This document shows positions 9,127 through 18,224 of a DNA stretch of 52,272 nt, in pieces. Origin of the DNA: Pseudorhodoferax sp. Leaf274. Lineage in GTDB: Bacteria; Pseudomonadota; Gammaproteobacteria; Burkholderiales; Burkholderiaceae_C. A model generated the notes under the pieces. The model saw only the letters and a list, made by a program, of their open reading frames with translations, searched no databases and was not told the origin of the DNA. The DNA is taken from the NCBI RefSeq assembly GCF_001422445.1, contig NZ_LMNA01000028.1, forward strand, positions 1 through 52,272, read 5' to 3'. Position numbers and translations under genes: made by a program. Each line of letters begins with the position of its first letter. The first letter of the stretch is position 1.

Positions 9127-9822
9127 ATGCACAGGGTTCTGCTTGTCGACGACGACGTCGACCTCACATCGATGCTGTCGCTGTACATCTCCCGCGAAGG
9201 CTTCGACGTGCGCGTGGCGAACGACGGCGAGACGGGGGTGAACGAGGCGCTGCGCGGCGGCTACGCCCTCGTGGTGCTGGACATCATGATGCCGCGCCTG
9301 TCCGGCATGGAGGCGCTGCGCCGGATCCGCACCGCCAGCAATGTGCCGGTGCTCATGCTCACGGCGCGCGGCGACAACGTCGACCGCATCGTCGGCCTGA
9401 ACATGGGCGCCGACGACTACGTGCCCAAGCCCTGCACACCCGGCGAACTGGTCGCGCGCATCCACGCGATCCTGCGGCGCACCGGGGGCCGCAGCGAGCC
9501 GGGGGCGGCCAACGCGGCGCAGGCGCTGACGGTGGGCGCGCTGACGCTGTATCCCGGCACGCGCCAGGCCCTCTGGCACGGCGCGCCGCTGGAGCTCACG
9601 GGCACCGAGTTCAGCCTGCTGGACGTGCTGGCGCGCCACGCGGGCCAGTTGACCAGCAAGCAGGACATCTCGCAGGCCGCCTTCGGCCGGCCGCTCACGC
9701 GCTTCGACCGCCGCATCGACGTGCACATCAGCAGCATCCGCCAGAAGCTGGGCCTGCGCGACGACGGCCGCTCATGGATCCAGAGCGTGCGCGGCCTGGG
9801 CTACCAGCTGCTGAAGGATTGA
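9127..9822 (+). CDS. OmpR-family response regulator
   Basis: This 231-residue two-component response regulator has a receiver domain at residues 1-120 with the acidic pocket VDDDVD, the phosphoacceptor Asp 52 in VVLDIMMPRLSG, and the conserved Lys in DDYVPKPCTPGEL. An OmpR-type winged helix follows (LELTGTEFSLLDVLARHAG to VRGLGYQLLKD). The ATG at 9127 begins the receiver fold directly (MHRVLLVDDD); earlier in-frame starts overlap the divergent channel gene. The partner kinase follows after 6 bases. The divergent efflux operon is its probable target, an arrangement like AdeRS/AdeABC or CpxR-type control. Confidence 0.92.
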   Translation: MHRVLLVDDDVDLTSMLSLYISREGFDVRVANDGETGVNEALRGGYALVVLDIMMPRLSGMEALRRIRTASNVPVLMLTARGDNVDRIVGLNMGADDYVPKPCTPGELVARIHAILRRTGGRSEPGAANAAQALTVGALTLYPGTRQALWHGAPLELTGTEFSLLDVLARHAGQLTSKQDISQAAFGRPLTRFDRRIDVHISSIRQKLGLRDDGRSWIQSVRGLGYQLLKD

Positions 9823-9828
9823 GACGCC

Positions 9829-10881
9829 GTGCCGCGGCCCACGCGCCTGTTCCGCAAGCTGCTGCTCGTGCTGTCGAGCTGCATGATCTCGAGCATCGCG
9901 TTGACGGCGCTCTACCTGTGGCTCATCGGGGTCACGCCGCCGCCGGGCGATCCGGTGTTCAAGGTGGGCGGCATGCCTGTCGTGCCGATCTTCATTGCCG
10001 TGCTCGCCAGCCTGGTGTTCGGCGCGTTCCTGGCCTGGTATCTCTCGCGGCCGCTCGCGCACCTGCGCTGGGGGCTGCAGCGCATGGCCGAAGGCCAGCT
10101 GGGCACACGCGTCGAGCCGCTCATGAACGGGCGCCGCGACGAGATCACCGACCTGGCGCACGACATCGACGGCATGGCGGCGCAGCTGCAGGCGATGATC
10201 GCCGCGCGCGACCGGCTGCTGCACGACATCTCCCACGAGCTGCGCTCGCCGCTGTCGCGCATCCAGGCGGCGATCGGGCTGCTCCGGCAGGGCTCGGCGC
10301 CGGCGGAAGGCATGGTCGATCGCGTGGAGCGGGAGACCGAGCGGCTGGATGCGCTGATCGACGAGATGCTCACGCTGCACCGGCTGACGGCGGCGGCGCC
10401 GATCGCGCGCAGCGCGGTCGACGTGGTGGAGATCCTGCACGACATCGCCGCCGACGCAGACTTCGAGGCGCGCGCCCGGAACCGCGCGGTGCGCATCGAG
10501 ACGCCCGAGCGCTTCGTGGCCCAGGTCGACGGCGACCTGGTCTACCGCGCCTTCGAGAACGTGATCCGCAACGCCGTGAAGCACACGGCCGAAGGCAGCG
10601 CGGTGGACGTGCGGGCCCGCCTGGCCGAGGGCGGGCAGCTCGAGGTCGTCGTCAGCGACCGCGGGCCGGGCGTGCCGCCGCAGATGCTCGAAGCCATCTT
10701 CGAGCCCTTCGTGCGCATCGACCCGCGCGACACGGGCCGGGGCTCCGGGCTGGGCCTGGCGATCGCGCGCAGCGCGCTGCAGGCCCATGGCGGGACGATC
10801 CAGGCGCTGCTGGGCGACGAGGGCGGCCTGCAGGTCAGGATGAGGCTGCAGCCGGGACCGCCGGCCGCGCCCGTCCCGTGA
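9829..10881 (+). CDS. Sensor histidine kinase (HAMP-HisKA-HATPase)
   Basis: This 350-residue membrane kinase pairs with the upstream regulator. Two membrane helices (about 10-33 and 50-73) flank only a very short periplasmic loop of some 16 residues (GVTPPPGDPVFKVGGM), too small for a classical ligand domain, so it may sense membrane or partner state. A HAMP linker follows, then HisKA with phosphoacceptor His 136 in DISHELRSPLSR, and a catalytic domain with N box VIRNAVKHT, DRGPGVPP and GSGLGLAIA. It starts with GTG at 9829, preceded by AAGGA. It probably forms a bicistronic unit with the regulator. Confidence 0.92.
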   Translation: MPRPTRLFRKLLLVLSSCMISSIALTALYLWLIGVTPPPGDPVFKVGGMPVVPIFIAVLASLVFGAFLAWYLSRPLAHLRWGLQRMAEGQLGTRVEPLMNGRRDEITDLAHDIDGMAAQLQAMIAARDRLLHDISHELRSPLSRIQAAIGLLRQGSAPAEGMVDRVERETERLDALIDEMLTLHRLTAAAPIARSAVDVVEILHDIAADADFEARARNRAVRIETPERFVAQVDGDLVYRAFENVIRNAVKHTAEGSAVDVRARLAEGGQLEVVVSDRGPGVPPQMLEAIFEPFVRIDPRDTGRGSGLGLAIARSALQAHGGTIQALLGDEGGLQVRMRLQPGPPAAPVP

Positions 10882-10953
10882 ACGCGGTATTCAAGCGTCC
10901 GCCGGGCAGGGCTATCCTGCGGCCCCCTGTTGCAGATCCGGAGATCCCGCGCC

Positions 10954-11832
10954 ATGAAACTGTCTCTCGGTCTTGCGTTTGCGACAGCCATGGCGCTCGG
11001 GGGCCTCGGCACCGGCGCACAGGCGATCCCTGTCGACCTGTCCTCGGGCACCGGCGGCTTCGTGCGCACGCCCGGCAGCGGCGGGTTTTCCGACCTCTAC
11101 ACGTTCACACTGGCCTCGACGACCACCGTCAACGTGCTGCTCAGTTCGGTGGTGGGCGGCAGCCAGGACGTCGACTTCTCCAATGTGTTCCTGACCGGCC
11201 CGTCTGGCCAGGTGAACGCGGCCGCATTCACCGGCGACCCTTTCGAAAGCTGGGTGATCTTCGGCGCCACGCTGGGCCCGGGCGGCTACACGCTGACCGC
11301 GGCCGGCACCAACAGCGCAGCCGCCGGCACCTATGTCGGCAACATCGCGCTGGGGGGCGCCAGCACGGCGTCGCAGGGCGGCTCCGGCGGGCCGCTGGAC
11401 CTGTCTTCGGGCAGCACCGGTTTCGTCAACACCCCTGCGGCGGGTGCGTTCACGGACTCCTACACCTTCACGGTGGCCTCGAAGACGGCTGTGAGCGTGT
11501 TGCTCAGTTCGGCCGTCGGCGCCAGCCAGGACGTGGACATCACAAGCCTGCTGTTGACGGGGCCATCGGGGGTGTTCAGCGGCGAGGCGTTCACGGCCGA
11601 CCCGTTCGAGAACTGGCGCCTGAGCACGCCGGTGCTGGCTCCCGGCAGCTACACGCTGACCGCCAGCGGCACCAACAGCAGCGCCATGGCGACCTACGTC
11701 GGCAGCATCGCCCTGTCGCCAGACGGCCCCACGCCACCCAACACGGTGCCCGAGCCGGGAACCTCGGCATTGCTGTTGGCCGCGGGCATCGCCGCGGCGC
11801 GCGCCACGGGACGGCGCCGCCTCCTCAGTTGA
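10954..11832 (+). CDS. FxDxF-family PEP-CTERM protein with duplicated domain
   Basis: This 292-residue exported protein has an N-terminal signal peptide (MKLSLGLAFATAMALG, cleaved near AQA). Two tandem ~120-residue beta-rich repeats carry the FxDxYTFT signature (FSDLYTFTLAS and FTDSYTFTVAS), each followed by VLLSS.VG.SQDVD and GSYTLTASGTNS-like strands. The C-terminus is a PEP-CTERM sorting signal: VPEPGTSALLLAAGIAAA, then an Arg-rich tail. Such proteins are processed by an exosortase and tied to exopolysaccharide or biofilm matrix; no exosortase is encoded here. A GGAG lies 10 bases before the chosen ATG. Its 3' end overlaps the convergent oxidoreductase gene by 8 bases. Confidence 0.88.
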   Translation: MKLSLGLAFATAMALGGLGTGAQAIPVDLSSGTGGFVRTPGSGGFSDLYTFTLASTTTVNVLLSSVVGGSQDVDFSNVFLTGPSGQVNAAAFTGDPFESWVIFGATLGPGGYTLTAAGTNSAAAGTYVGNIALGGASTASQGGSGGPLDLSSGSTGFVNTPAAGAFTDSYTFTVASKTAVSVLLSSAVGASQDVDITSLLLTGPSGVFSGEAFTADPFENWRLSTPVLAPGSYTLTASGTNSSAMATYVGSIALSPDGPTPPNTVPEPGTSALLLAAGIAAARATGRRRLLS

Positions 11833-14800
11833 ACCGGTCCAGCTCCTGGAGGATCCACGGGTAGACCTCGCGTGCGGCCGTGCGCCCCACGAACAGGTCC
11901 ATGTGCGCATACCCCTCGAACACCTGACGGCGGTACAGCGCGGGATCGTTGTACCGCTGTAGCCAGGCCTGCGTGCGCAGCGAGGTCTCGGGGAAGAACA
12001 GCTGGTTGTCCGCGCCCGCCATGAAGCTGACCGGCAGCGCCAGCCGCGGCGCGTTGGCGGGCGTCACGTAGCAGTCGTTGCCGTCCGCGTCCACGGCCTT
12101 GCCGCGCTGCATCACCAGGCTCAGCTGCTCGAAGGGGTGCAGCGAGACGGTGCCGAACATGCCGCCTAGCGCCGTGTGCGTGGCGTGGTTGAGCTGGCTG
12201 TGCGTCCACGAGGGGCCGAACACCGCGAACACGCGGCGGCACAGCGGGTTCTTGCAGGCCTCGCCATCGGGAACGGGCAGCTTGTAGGCCAGCGTGTCGA
12301 TGGTCAGGTCCAGGTCGGTCGTGCCGGGCACGCTGTCGAAGCGGCCTTGCAGCGGCGCGTAGCCTTCCAGCAGCCGGGCCAGGCCGATGTCGGCCTTGGC
12401 CGCGTTGAGCCAGTTGGTCACCGGGTGCAGCGTGAGCTGTGACGCGATCAGCGAGCGCACGCCCTGCATGCCGTCGAGCAGCGCCATCAGCAGGCTCATC
12501 GCCCCCACGCAGTGCGCCATGGCCTGCACCGAGGCCGCGCCCGTGGCGGCGCGGATGGTGCGGACGGCGGCCGGCCAGTCCTCGCGCACGATGTCGTCGA
12601 TGGTGAACGGCGCCACCGGGCTGCCGGAGTCGCTGCTGGCGCGGTAGTCGAACAGCCAGCAGTCGTAGCCGCGCGCGCACAGAGCCTCCACGAGGTTCTG
12701 GTCCACGGTGTCGGTGGCGAACGAACTGGCGCGCACCGAGAAGCCGGGCGCCAGCACCACCGGGCCGCGCGTGCCGCCGCGGTAGCGCGTGAGCCGGATC
12801 TGGAAGCCGCGCGCCGGGTCGCCGACCGGCACCTGCACCACCTCGGGCTGCGGCGCGCGCAGCATGCGGCGCGGCAGGTGCGGCGCATCCTGCGCGGGGA
12901 AGTTGTTGAGGTCGGCCAGCAGGCCGCCGTAGGCGCGCAGCAGCGTGGTGCCGAAGAAGCCGGCGAATTTGCCCAGGTAGACCTGCGAGATCGCATCGCG
13001 GGCGCGCGGCACGGCGTTCTCCAGTTCGCCGATCCAGTTGGCCGGCGGCGCCAGGCGGATGGTGGAGGCCTGCCAGGCCAGGTCTTCCAGGCCGAGCGTG
13101 AGCAGGCCCTGGGCCACCAGCGGCATGGTGGCGTCGTCGAGGTCGTAGACCTTGACCATCAGCGTGGTGGTGTCGGTCCATGGCGAGGATCCGGGCCGCT
13201 GGTGCAGCACCTTGTGGCCCTTGAAGCGCAGGCGCGAGCCGTTCTCGCGCAGCAGCACCATCTCGTAGCCCATGGTCCAGGTCTCCACCTGCTGCGGATC
13301 GACCGGGAACAGGTGGAACACGCCGCTCTGCACGGCCATGGGCTGCGGGCTCAGGGCCGGGCAGGTCACCGTGCCGCGGATGTGCGCCGGATGCGTGGGA
13401 TCGTCCAGCAGGCGCGAGAGGTCGTCGGTGTGGATGGTCAGCTCGAACGCCATGGACTGGCCCGCCGCACGGCCCCAGGCGGCCGCCACGGCGTAGTCGC
13501 TCGCCAGGCGCTGGTCGGTGTTGGTGCGCACGGTGACCGCCTGGGTGCTGATCCAGCCCGCCATGGTCTCGGTGAACTCGAAGCTCGGCGACAGGCGCGC
13601 CGGGTCGTGTTCGATGATCTCGGCCACGGCCTTCTTGGCGGCGTCCAGCACGCCGTCCTCCACCACGTCGAGCGCGCGCTGCCACCAGTGGCGGTGCTTG
13701 CCCGGTGGCGGGGCCGGCGCCGGCATGGGCTTGCGCGGGCCCAGCGTCTGGTCGGTGGTCCAGCCGCGCGCATCGCACAGGTGCTGCAGCGCGCGTTCGG
13801 CCAGCGCCGAGATGGTCAGCAGCGGGTTCACGCCCACGGCGCCGGGCAGGATGGCGCCGTCGCAGACGAACAGGCCCTCGTGCACCGCCGTGCCGGTGCT
13901 GCCGGCGAACACGCGGCCCAGGTGGTCGACCACGCCGTGCGTGGCGTCGTCGCCCATGCCGCAGCCGCCCAGCGGGTGCACGGTGATGAGCTTGTTGCCC
14001 AGCGGCTGGCTCCACAGCGGGTTGGGCACGAACTGGCCCGAGATCGCCTGGCTGGCCAGGTTGAGCCAGTCGTTGTCGCGCACGATGGCGGGGCTGCTGC
14101 CCGCGCCGGGCCAGTGGATGCGCAGGCGGTCGTTCTGCAGCCGCAGTTCTCCGGCCGACTCGTCCACGCTCATCACGAGGTAGGTCTGCGTGCGCGCCAC
14201 CGCGCCGGCATAGGCCGTGGCGGCCAGCTGGCTGGGGTGCTGCACGGCATCGGCCATGGTCTGGGCGTCGAGCAGGCGGGCCTTGGCCTGGCCGGCGCCG
14301 AAGGTGAACTCGCCGCCGTTCAGGGCTTCGTTGAAGAACAGCGCAGGCGTGAGCAGCGTGGCCAGTGCGCCGGGGATCACGCCTTCCTCGATCACCAGGC
14401 CGTCGGCCAGCTCCGGCGTGGCGCGCATGTCGATGAGGCCGGTGATGCAGGGGCCGGGCAGCTGCGGCTTGGGCACGGGGTTGGTGCCGGCGCCCACGCC
14501 GTTGATGTTGCGGCGCTGGTCCTGCCCGTTGGGCGCGTCGGCTTGCGCGGGCTGGGGGTCCCAGTCGGCGTCGAAGCCCAGGGCCAGCACGTCGCCGTTG
14601 CCCGAGAAGCGCTGGCCCAGCCGGTCGGACAGCGCCAGGCCCTGTTCGCGCGAGCGCAGCAGGATCTCGGTGGAGCCGAGCGCGCCGGCGCCCAGCAGCA
14701 CCATGTCGGCGTAGACGCTGCCGGGCGCGGCCGGGCCCGGCGCGGCACCGCGCAGCGCCACGGCCTCGAAGAACACGCGCCAGCCGGCACCTTCGCGCGC

Positions 14801-15517
14801 CACGTGGCGCACGCGCGCGCCGGTGAAGATCTGCGCGCCGTGCGCATGCGCGTCCGGCAGGTAGTTCATGCGCGTGGTGTTCTTGGCGCCCACGTTGCAG
14901 CCGCTGGTGCAGTCGCCACACAGCGTGCAGGCCGGCTGCGGCACGCCGAAGGGGTTGGTCTGGTCCTCGAAGTTGACCGTGATGGGCGGGCGCGAGAAGG
15001 GCTTCTTCAGCACCTGGGCCGACTTGCGCAGGGCTTCGAGCTTGTTGAGCTTGGGAAAGTGCTCAGGGTAGGGCGTGGGCGCCAGCACGCGGCGGGCGCG
15101 CTCCACGTAGGGCGCGAGCAGCGCCGGGTCGTCGCGGAAGGGCCGGGGCCAGGCGGTGGTGGCGAAATGGCGCGGATCGACCTCCAGCGCCACGTTGGCG
15201 TTGATCAGCGAGGTGCCGCCCAGGCCGCAGCCCACCATGGCCAGCATGTCGTCGTTCAGGTGCAGGTTGTACAGGCCATCGGCCGCGCCGAGCTTGCCGC
15301 GCGCGGTGTCGACCTGCATGTCGGCGCGCGCGTTGGCCAGGCCGTCGGGAAACTGGCCGGGCAGGATCTCGCGGCCGCGCTCGAGCACGCAGACGGACTG
15401 GCCGGCGCGCGCCAGCCGCGCGGCGGCCACGCCGGCGCCGTAGCCCGAGCCGACCACCACGGCGGTGTAGCGTGCGCCGATCTCGTGCAGCGGGCGGGCG
15501 ATGGGTTGCAGGGTCAC
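11825..15517 (-). CDS. GMC oxidoreductase / alpha-beta hydrolase fusion (cholesterol oxidase-like)
   Basis: This two-enzyme fusion has 1230 residues. The N-terminal ~570 form an FAD-dependent GMC oxidoreductase, with the dinucleotide fold VVVGSGYGAGVAAARLA (about 20-36), a Cys-rich stretch ACTLCGDCTSGCNVGAKN near 195-210 and the C-terminal GMC signature VHPLGGCGMG. A middle domain of roughly 250 residues carries conserved motifs but has no clear identity. The C-terminal ~290 residues are an alpha/beta hydrolase (LAPGFSVRASSF) whose nucleophile elbow reads AMAHCVGAM: a cysteine (Cys 1003) replaces the usual serine, as in PHA synthase-type hydrolases. The GTG at 15517 has GGGAG 6 bases upstream. 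Sterol or hydrophobic alcohol substrates are likely but not shown. It is probably cotranscribed with the phosphoesterase gene 34 bases upstream. Confidence 0.87.
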   Translation of the reverse strand: MTLQPIARPLHEIGARYTAVVVGSGYGAGVAAARLARAGQSVCVLERGREILPGQFPDGLANARADMQVDTARGKLGAADGLYNLHLNDDMLAMVGCGLGGTSLINANVALEVDPRHFATTAWPRPFRDDPALLAPYVERARRVLAPTPYPEHFPKLNKLEALRKSAQVLKKPFSRPPITVNFEDQTNPFGVPQPACTLCGDCTSGCNVGAKNTTRMNYLPDAHAHGAQIFTGARVRHVAREGAGWRVFFEAVALRGAAPGPAAPGSVYADMVLLGAGALGSTEILLRSREQGLALSDRLGQRFSGNGDVLALGFDADWDPQPAQADAPNGQDQRRNINGVGAGTNPVPKPQLPGPCITGLIDMRATPELADGLVIEEGVIPGALATLLTPALFFNEALNGGEFTFGAGQAKARLLDAQTMADAVQHPSQLAATAYAGAVARTQTYLVMSVDESAGELRLQNDRLRIHWPGAGSSPAIVRDNDWLNLASQAISGQFVPNPLWSQPLGNKLITVHPLGGCGMGDDATHGVVDHLGRVFAGSTGTAVHEGLFVCDGAILPGAVGVNPLLTISALAERALQHLCDARGWTTDQTLGPRKPMPAPAPPPGKHRHWWQRALDVVEDGVLDAAKKAVAEIIEHDPARLSPSFEFTETMAGWISTQAVTVRTNTDQRLASDYAVAAAWGRAAGQSMAFELTIHTDDLSRLLDDPTHPAHIRGTVTCPALSPQPMAVQSGVFHLFPVDPQQVETWTMGYEMVLLRENGSRLRFKGHKVLHQRPGSSPWTDTTTLMVKVYDLDDATMPLVAQGLLTLGLEDLAWQASTIRLAPPANWIGELENAVPRARDAISQVYLGKFAGFFGTTLLRAYGGLLADLNNFPAQDAPHLPRRMLRAPQPEVVQVPVGDPARGFQIRLTRYRGGTRGPVVLAPGFSVRASSFATDTVDQNLVEALCARGYDCWLFDYRASSDSGSPVAPFTIDDIVREDWPAAVRTIRAATGAASVQAMAHCVGAMSLLMALLDGMQGVRSLIASQLTLHPVTNWLNAAKADIGLARLLEGYAPLQGRFDSVPGTTDLDLTIDTLAYKLPVPDGEACKNPLCRRVFAVFGPSWTHSQLNHATHTALGGMFGTVSLHPFEQLSLVMQRGKAVDADGNDCYVTPANAPRLALPVSFMAGADNQLFFPETSLRTQAWLQRYNDPALYRRQVFEGYAHMDLFVGRTAAREVYPWILQELDRFN

Positions 15518-15551
15518 GAGGGCTCCCGGGTGTCTTGTCGTTGTGGGTGGT

Positions 15552-17033
15552 TCATGCGGCTTCGGCGTCGAAGAAGTCGTCCAGCAGCTGGCGGGCGCGC
15601 TGCTGCAGGGCCTCCTGCGCGCAGCCGGAGAACTGCTGCCAGGCGCCGCTGGTCTGCGCCAGCGCATCGGCGAGTGCGGCCAGCATGGGGTTGGCCGCGT
15701 CGCTGAAATCGCCCACGCCTGCGGCGCGCACGGGCGGCATGCGGCCGTTGACGGGGTCGTTGAACAGGCGCAGCGCGGCCATGTTGAGGTCGGCATCCAG
15801 CAGCACCATCGAGGCGCCCTGCGTGGGCGTGAGCGTGGGCTGGTCCATGACCCAGCCGCCGGTGTTGAACACGGCCACGGGGCGCTCGAAGCCGGCCACG
15901 GGCAGGCGGTCCTCGAAGGGCTTGTGGGTGTGGCCGAACACGAAGCCCAGGTCGAGCTTTTCGGGGTGCAGGATGCCGGTGCGGCGCAGCTGGCGCCGGG
16001 TCGGGCCGCCGATGTACCAGGCCAGGTCGGCCGTGTCGGCGGCCGTCATGGTCTGGGCGTAGCTGGCGCGCTGGGACTGCGCCACCTGGCCCAGCGTGGC
16101 GTCCACCGCGCCCAGCACCAGCTGGTCCAGCGTGATGCCCTGCACCAGCGCGGCGCGGCCACTGGTCTCGAAGGTCTTGCCGACCCAGGCCACGAGCTTG
16201 GTGGCCAGCTTGCGCGAGAAGGCGTGCGAGGCGCCACCGTCGCGCATGATGTCGTACAGCCGCATGGCCGTCTTGCCGGTGCTGCCTGCGCTGCCCAGGT
16301 CCGACCACAGGAAGTCGACCCAGGCGCCGTTCTCGGCCTCCAGCTGCGCCACCGTCAGCGAATCGGCCGGCCGCGGCGTGCGCGCCAGGCCTGGCAGCTG
16401 TGCATTGAGCGTGGAGACCATGCGGTACATCGGGTCCACGTAGTGGCCATGGTGCAGCACGCGGCAGCGCGTGGCGGCGGCGTCGACCAGCGCGAGGTTG
16501 GGGTAGGCGATGTCGCAGCGCATGCCGGCCAGGCCCGGCACGCTGCGCAGCAGCCGCGTGAGCAGCGGCGAGGGCGGCAGCGGCGCGTCGGGCTGGTCGT
16601 AGAGCGCGGTGTGCTGCAGCAGGTCGCGCGGAATGCGGCCCGTGTCCAGCGCGGCCTGGAACTGCTGGTCCTGGGCGGCGCGCCACAGGTGGTGGTCGTG
16701 GTTGCCGGGCACGCACAGCACGCGCGGCGCGAACAGGGGCTGGCCGTCGGCGTCCACCAGTGCCTCGCGCGCGAACACGGCGAAGGACTGGGCCACCGCG
16801 CCCATGGGCGACAGGCCCATGTCCAGCACGTCGCCGAGCAGGATCAGGGTGGGGCGTTCGGCGCCGGGCGGCACCAGGCGCTGCAGCAGCTGGCGCAGCG
16901 CGGCACCGAAGGCGGCCAGCGTGTCGCTGCGGCGCGTGGGGTCGGGCAGGCCGCCCGCGTCGGTGCCGACGAGGCAGCTGTAGGCCGCGCCCAGGTGCAG
17001 GTCGGAAAGGCAGAGGTAGCGCAAGGCGGGCAT
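15552..17033 (-). CDS. Calcineurin-like metallophosphoesterase
   Basis: This 493-residue cytosolic phosphoesterase shows all five metal-binding blocks in order: SDLHLG (Asp 10, His 12), LGDVLD, GNHDHHLW, HHGHY and FGHTHKP. An insertion of ~200 residues between the GNHD block and the last His blocks makes it much longer than minimal enzymes. The start is the ATG directly preceding the first motif (MPALRYLCLSDLHLG). It is 34 bases upstream of the GMC-hydrolase fusion on the same strand, so the two probably form an operon and may act on the same lipid or sterol-type metabolite. The substrate cannot be read from the sequence. Confidence 0.85.
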   Translation of the reverse strand: MPALRYLCLSDLHLGAAYSCLVGTDAGGLPDPTRRSDTLAAFGAALRQLLQRLVPPGAERPTLILLGDVLDMGLSPMGAVAQSFAVFAREALVDADGQPLFAPRVLCVPGNHDHHLWRAAQDQQFQAALDTGRIPRDLLQHTALYDQPDAPLPPSPLLTRLLRSVPGLAGMRCDIAYPNLALVDAAATRCRVLHHGHYVDPMYRMVSTLNAQLPGLARTPRPADSLTVAQLEAENGAWVDFLWSDLGSAGSTGKTAMRLYDIMRDGGASHAFSRKLATKLVAWVGKTFETSGRAALVQGITLDQLVLGAVDATLGQVAQSQRASYAQTMTAADTADLAWYIGGPTRRQLRRTGILHPEKLDLGFVFGHTHKPFEDRLPVAGFERPVAVFNTGGWVMDQPTLTPTQGASMVLLDADLNMAALRLFNDPVNGRMPPVRAAGVGDFSDAANPMLAALADALAQTSGAWQQFSGCAQEALQQRARQLLDDFFDAEAA

Positions 17034-17127
17034 GGGGTGGTGGGTTTCAGTGGTTCACGGCGCTGGCGCGCCATCGGCAGGGCGCTGAACCGGCGCGCAG
17101 GCCGCTGTGCGGGCGGGCGGTTTCATG

Positions 17128-18129
17128 TCATGCGGGCTGGGGGGCATGGCGCGGCAGCCGGCGGGGCGGCGGGGGCGGCGTCTCGGAGGCGGGCAGGTGG
17201 GCGCTGACATGGTGCCGCGGCGGCAGCACGTCCAGGTGGCGCGCGAAGAAGCTGGCCACGCGGATCTCGTAGGCCAGCGGCAACGCGCGGTAGGAGCCGC
17301 TGTGGCCTTCGCTGTCGGTGCGCCAGCATTCGCCGCCGCAGGCCTCGGCCAGCGCGTGGGCGTCGGTGGCGGGCACGAAGCGGTCGCCCTGGCTGTGGAT
17401 CACGAGCACCGGACGGCTGCGCAGCCGCGGCATGCACGACAGCGGTTGCACGCGGCGCACGTCCACGCCCAGCAGCAGCCGCGCGGCCGCCAGCGTGCCC
17501 GGCAGGAACCAGCCGGGCAGCCGCGACAGGCGCGAGAACTGGCGGCCCAGCATCTGCTCGAAGCTGGCGAACGCGCTGTCCAGCACCAGCGCGCCGATGG
17601 CGGGCTCGTCCACGGCGGCCAGCGCCGCCGTGCCTGCGCCCAGCGAGACGCCCAGCACGCCGATGCGGCCCGGCGCATAGCCGCGCGCGCGCAGGAAGTC
17701 CACGGCGCCCAGCACGTCGTGGCGTTCGTGCCAGCCGTAGCTCAGGCGCGCCGGGCTGCTGCTGCCGTGGCCGCGCAGGTCGATCAGCAGCACCGACATG
17801 CCGACGTCGCGCAGCCGCTCGGCCAGCGCCAGCGAGGGTGCCTTGCCGTGTTCGCCGCGGCAGGCGTCCTTGCCGTGCACGAGGATCACGGCGCCCTGGC
17901 GCGGTTCGGCCGGCAGGTACCACGCGTCGATGTGGGCGCGGCCGTCGCGCGCGGCGAACTGCACGGCATGCTCGCGCAGCTGCGGATGCGCCGTGTGCGG
18001 CGTGTGCCGGGACGGGCGCACGCGGGTGAAGCGGTGGGCGATGCAGGCACAGGCCAGCGCATAGGCCAGGCCCAGTGCAACGAACAGCGCGAGGGTGGCC
18101 AGGGGAGGTGCGAAAGCGGTCAGGTTCAA
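17128..18129 (-). CDS. Membrane-anchored alpha/beta hydrolase
   Basis: This 333-residue serine hydrolase has one N-terminal membrane helix (about 7-31), so the enzyme is likely anchored with its catalytic domain outside the cytoplasm. Motifs are the oxyanion segment LVHGKDACRGEHG, the nucleophile elbow GVSLGAGTA, the acid QGDRFVP and the His in DSEGHSGSY. The extreme C-terminus is Pro/Arg-rich and probably disordered. The start is TTG at 18129 (RNA UUG) with GGAG 8 bases upstream; no better ATG precedes the membrane segment. Its upstream gap carries a three-fold direct repeat and a -10-like element. Esterase or peptidase function is undetermined (BEM46/YfhR-like). Confidence 0.8.
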   Translation of the reverse strand: MNLTAFAPPLATLALFVALGLAYALACACIAHRFTRVRPSRHTPHTAHPQLREHAVQFAARDGRAHIDAWYLPAEPRQGAVILVHGKDACRGEHGKAPSLALAERLRDVGMSVLLIDLRGHGSSSPARLSYGWHERHDVLGAVDFLRARGYAPGRIGVLGVSLGAGTAALAAVDEPAIGALVLDSAFASFEQMLGRQFSRLSRLPGWFLPGTLAAARLLLGVDVRRVQPLSCMPRLRSRPVLVIHSQGDRFVPATDAHALAEACGGECWRTDSEGHSGSYRALPLAYEIRVASFFARHLDVLPPRHHVSAHLPASETPPPPPRRLPRHAPQPA

Positions 18130-18161
18130 GGCGGGTGCTCCGGTGGAAACGGGCAGCCCGC

Positions 18162-18222
18162 ACTATCGGGAAAACCCGTGCCGAAGTCCTGAAAGCCACC
18201 TGAAAACTGCCTGAAACTTCGG
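18162..18222 (-). promoter_or_regulatory. Three 11-bp-phased direct repeats at a promoter
   Basis: Read on the minus strand, TTTCAGG occurs three times with an exact 11-base period (18216-18210, 18205-18199, 18194-18188). The array is framed by the inverted pair CCGAAGT/ACTTCGG (18181-18187 / 18216-18222). A -10-like GATAGT (18167-18162) lies 20 bases past the last repeat, so that repeat sits at the -35 position. This is the geometry of class II activation by OmpR/PhoB-type regulators. It would drive the hydrolase gene at 18129. The activator is unknown. Confidence 0.55.
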
Positions 18223-18224
18223 TG

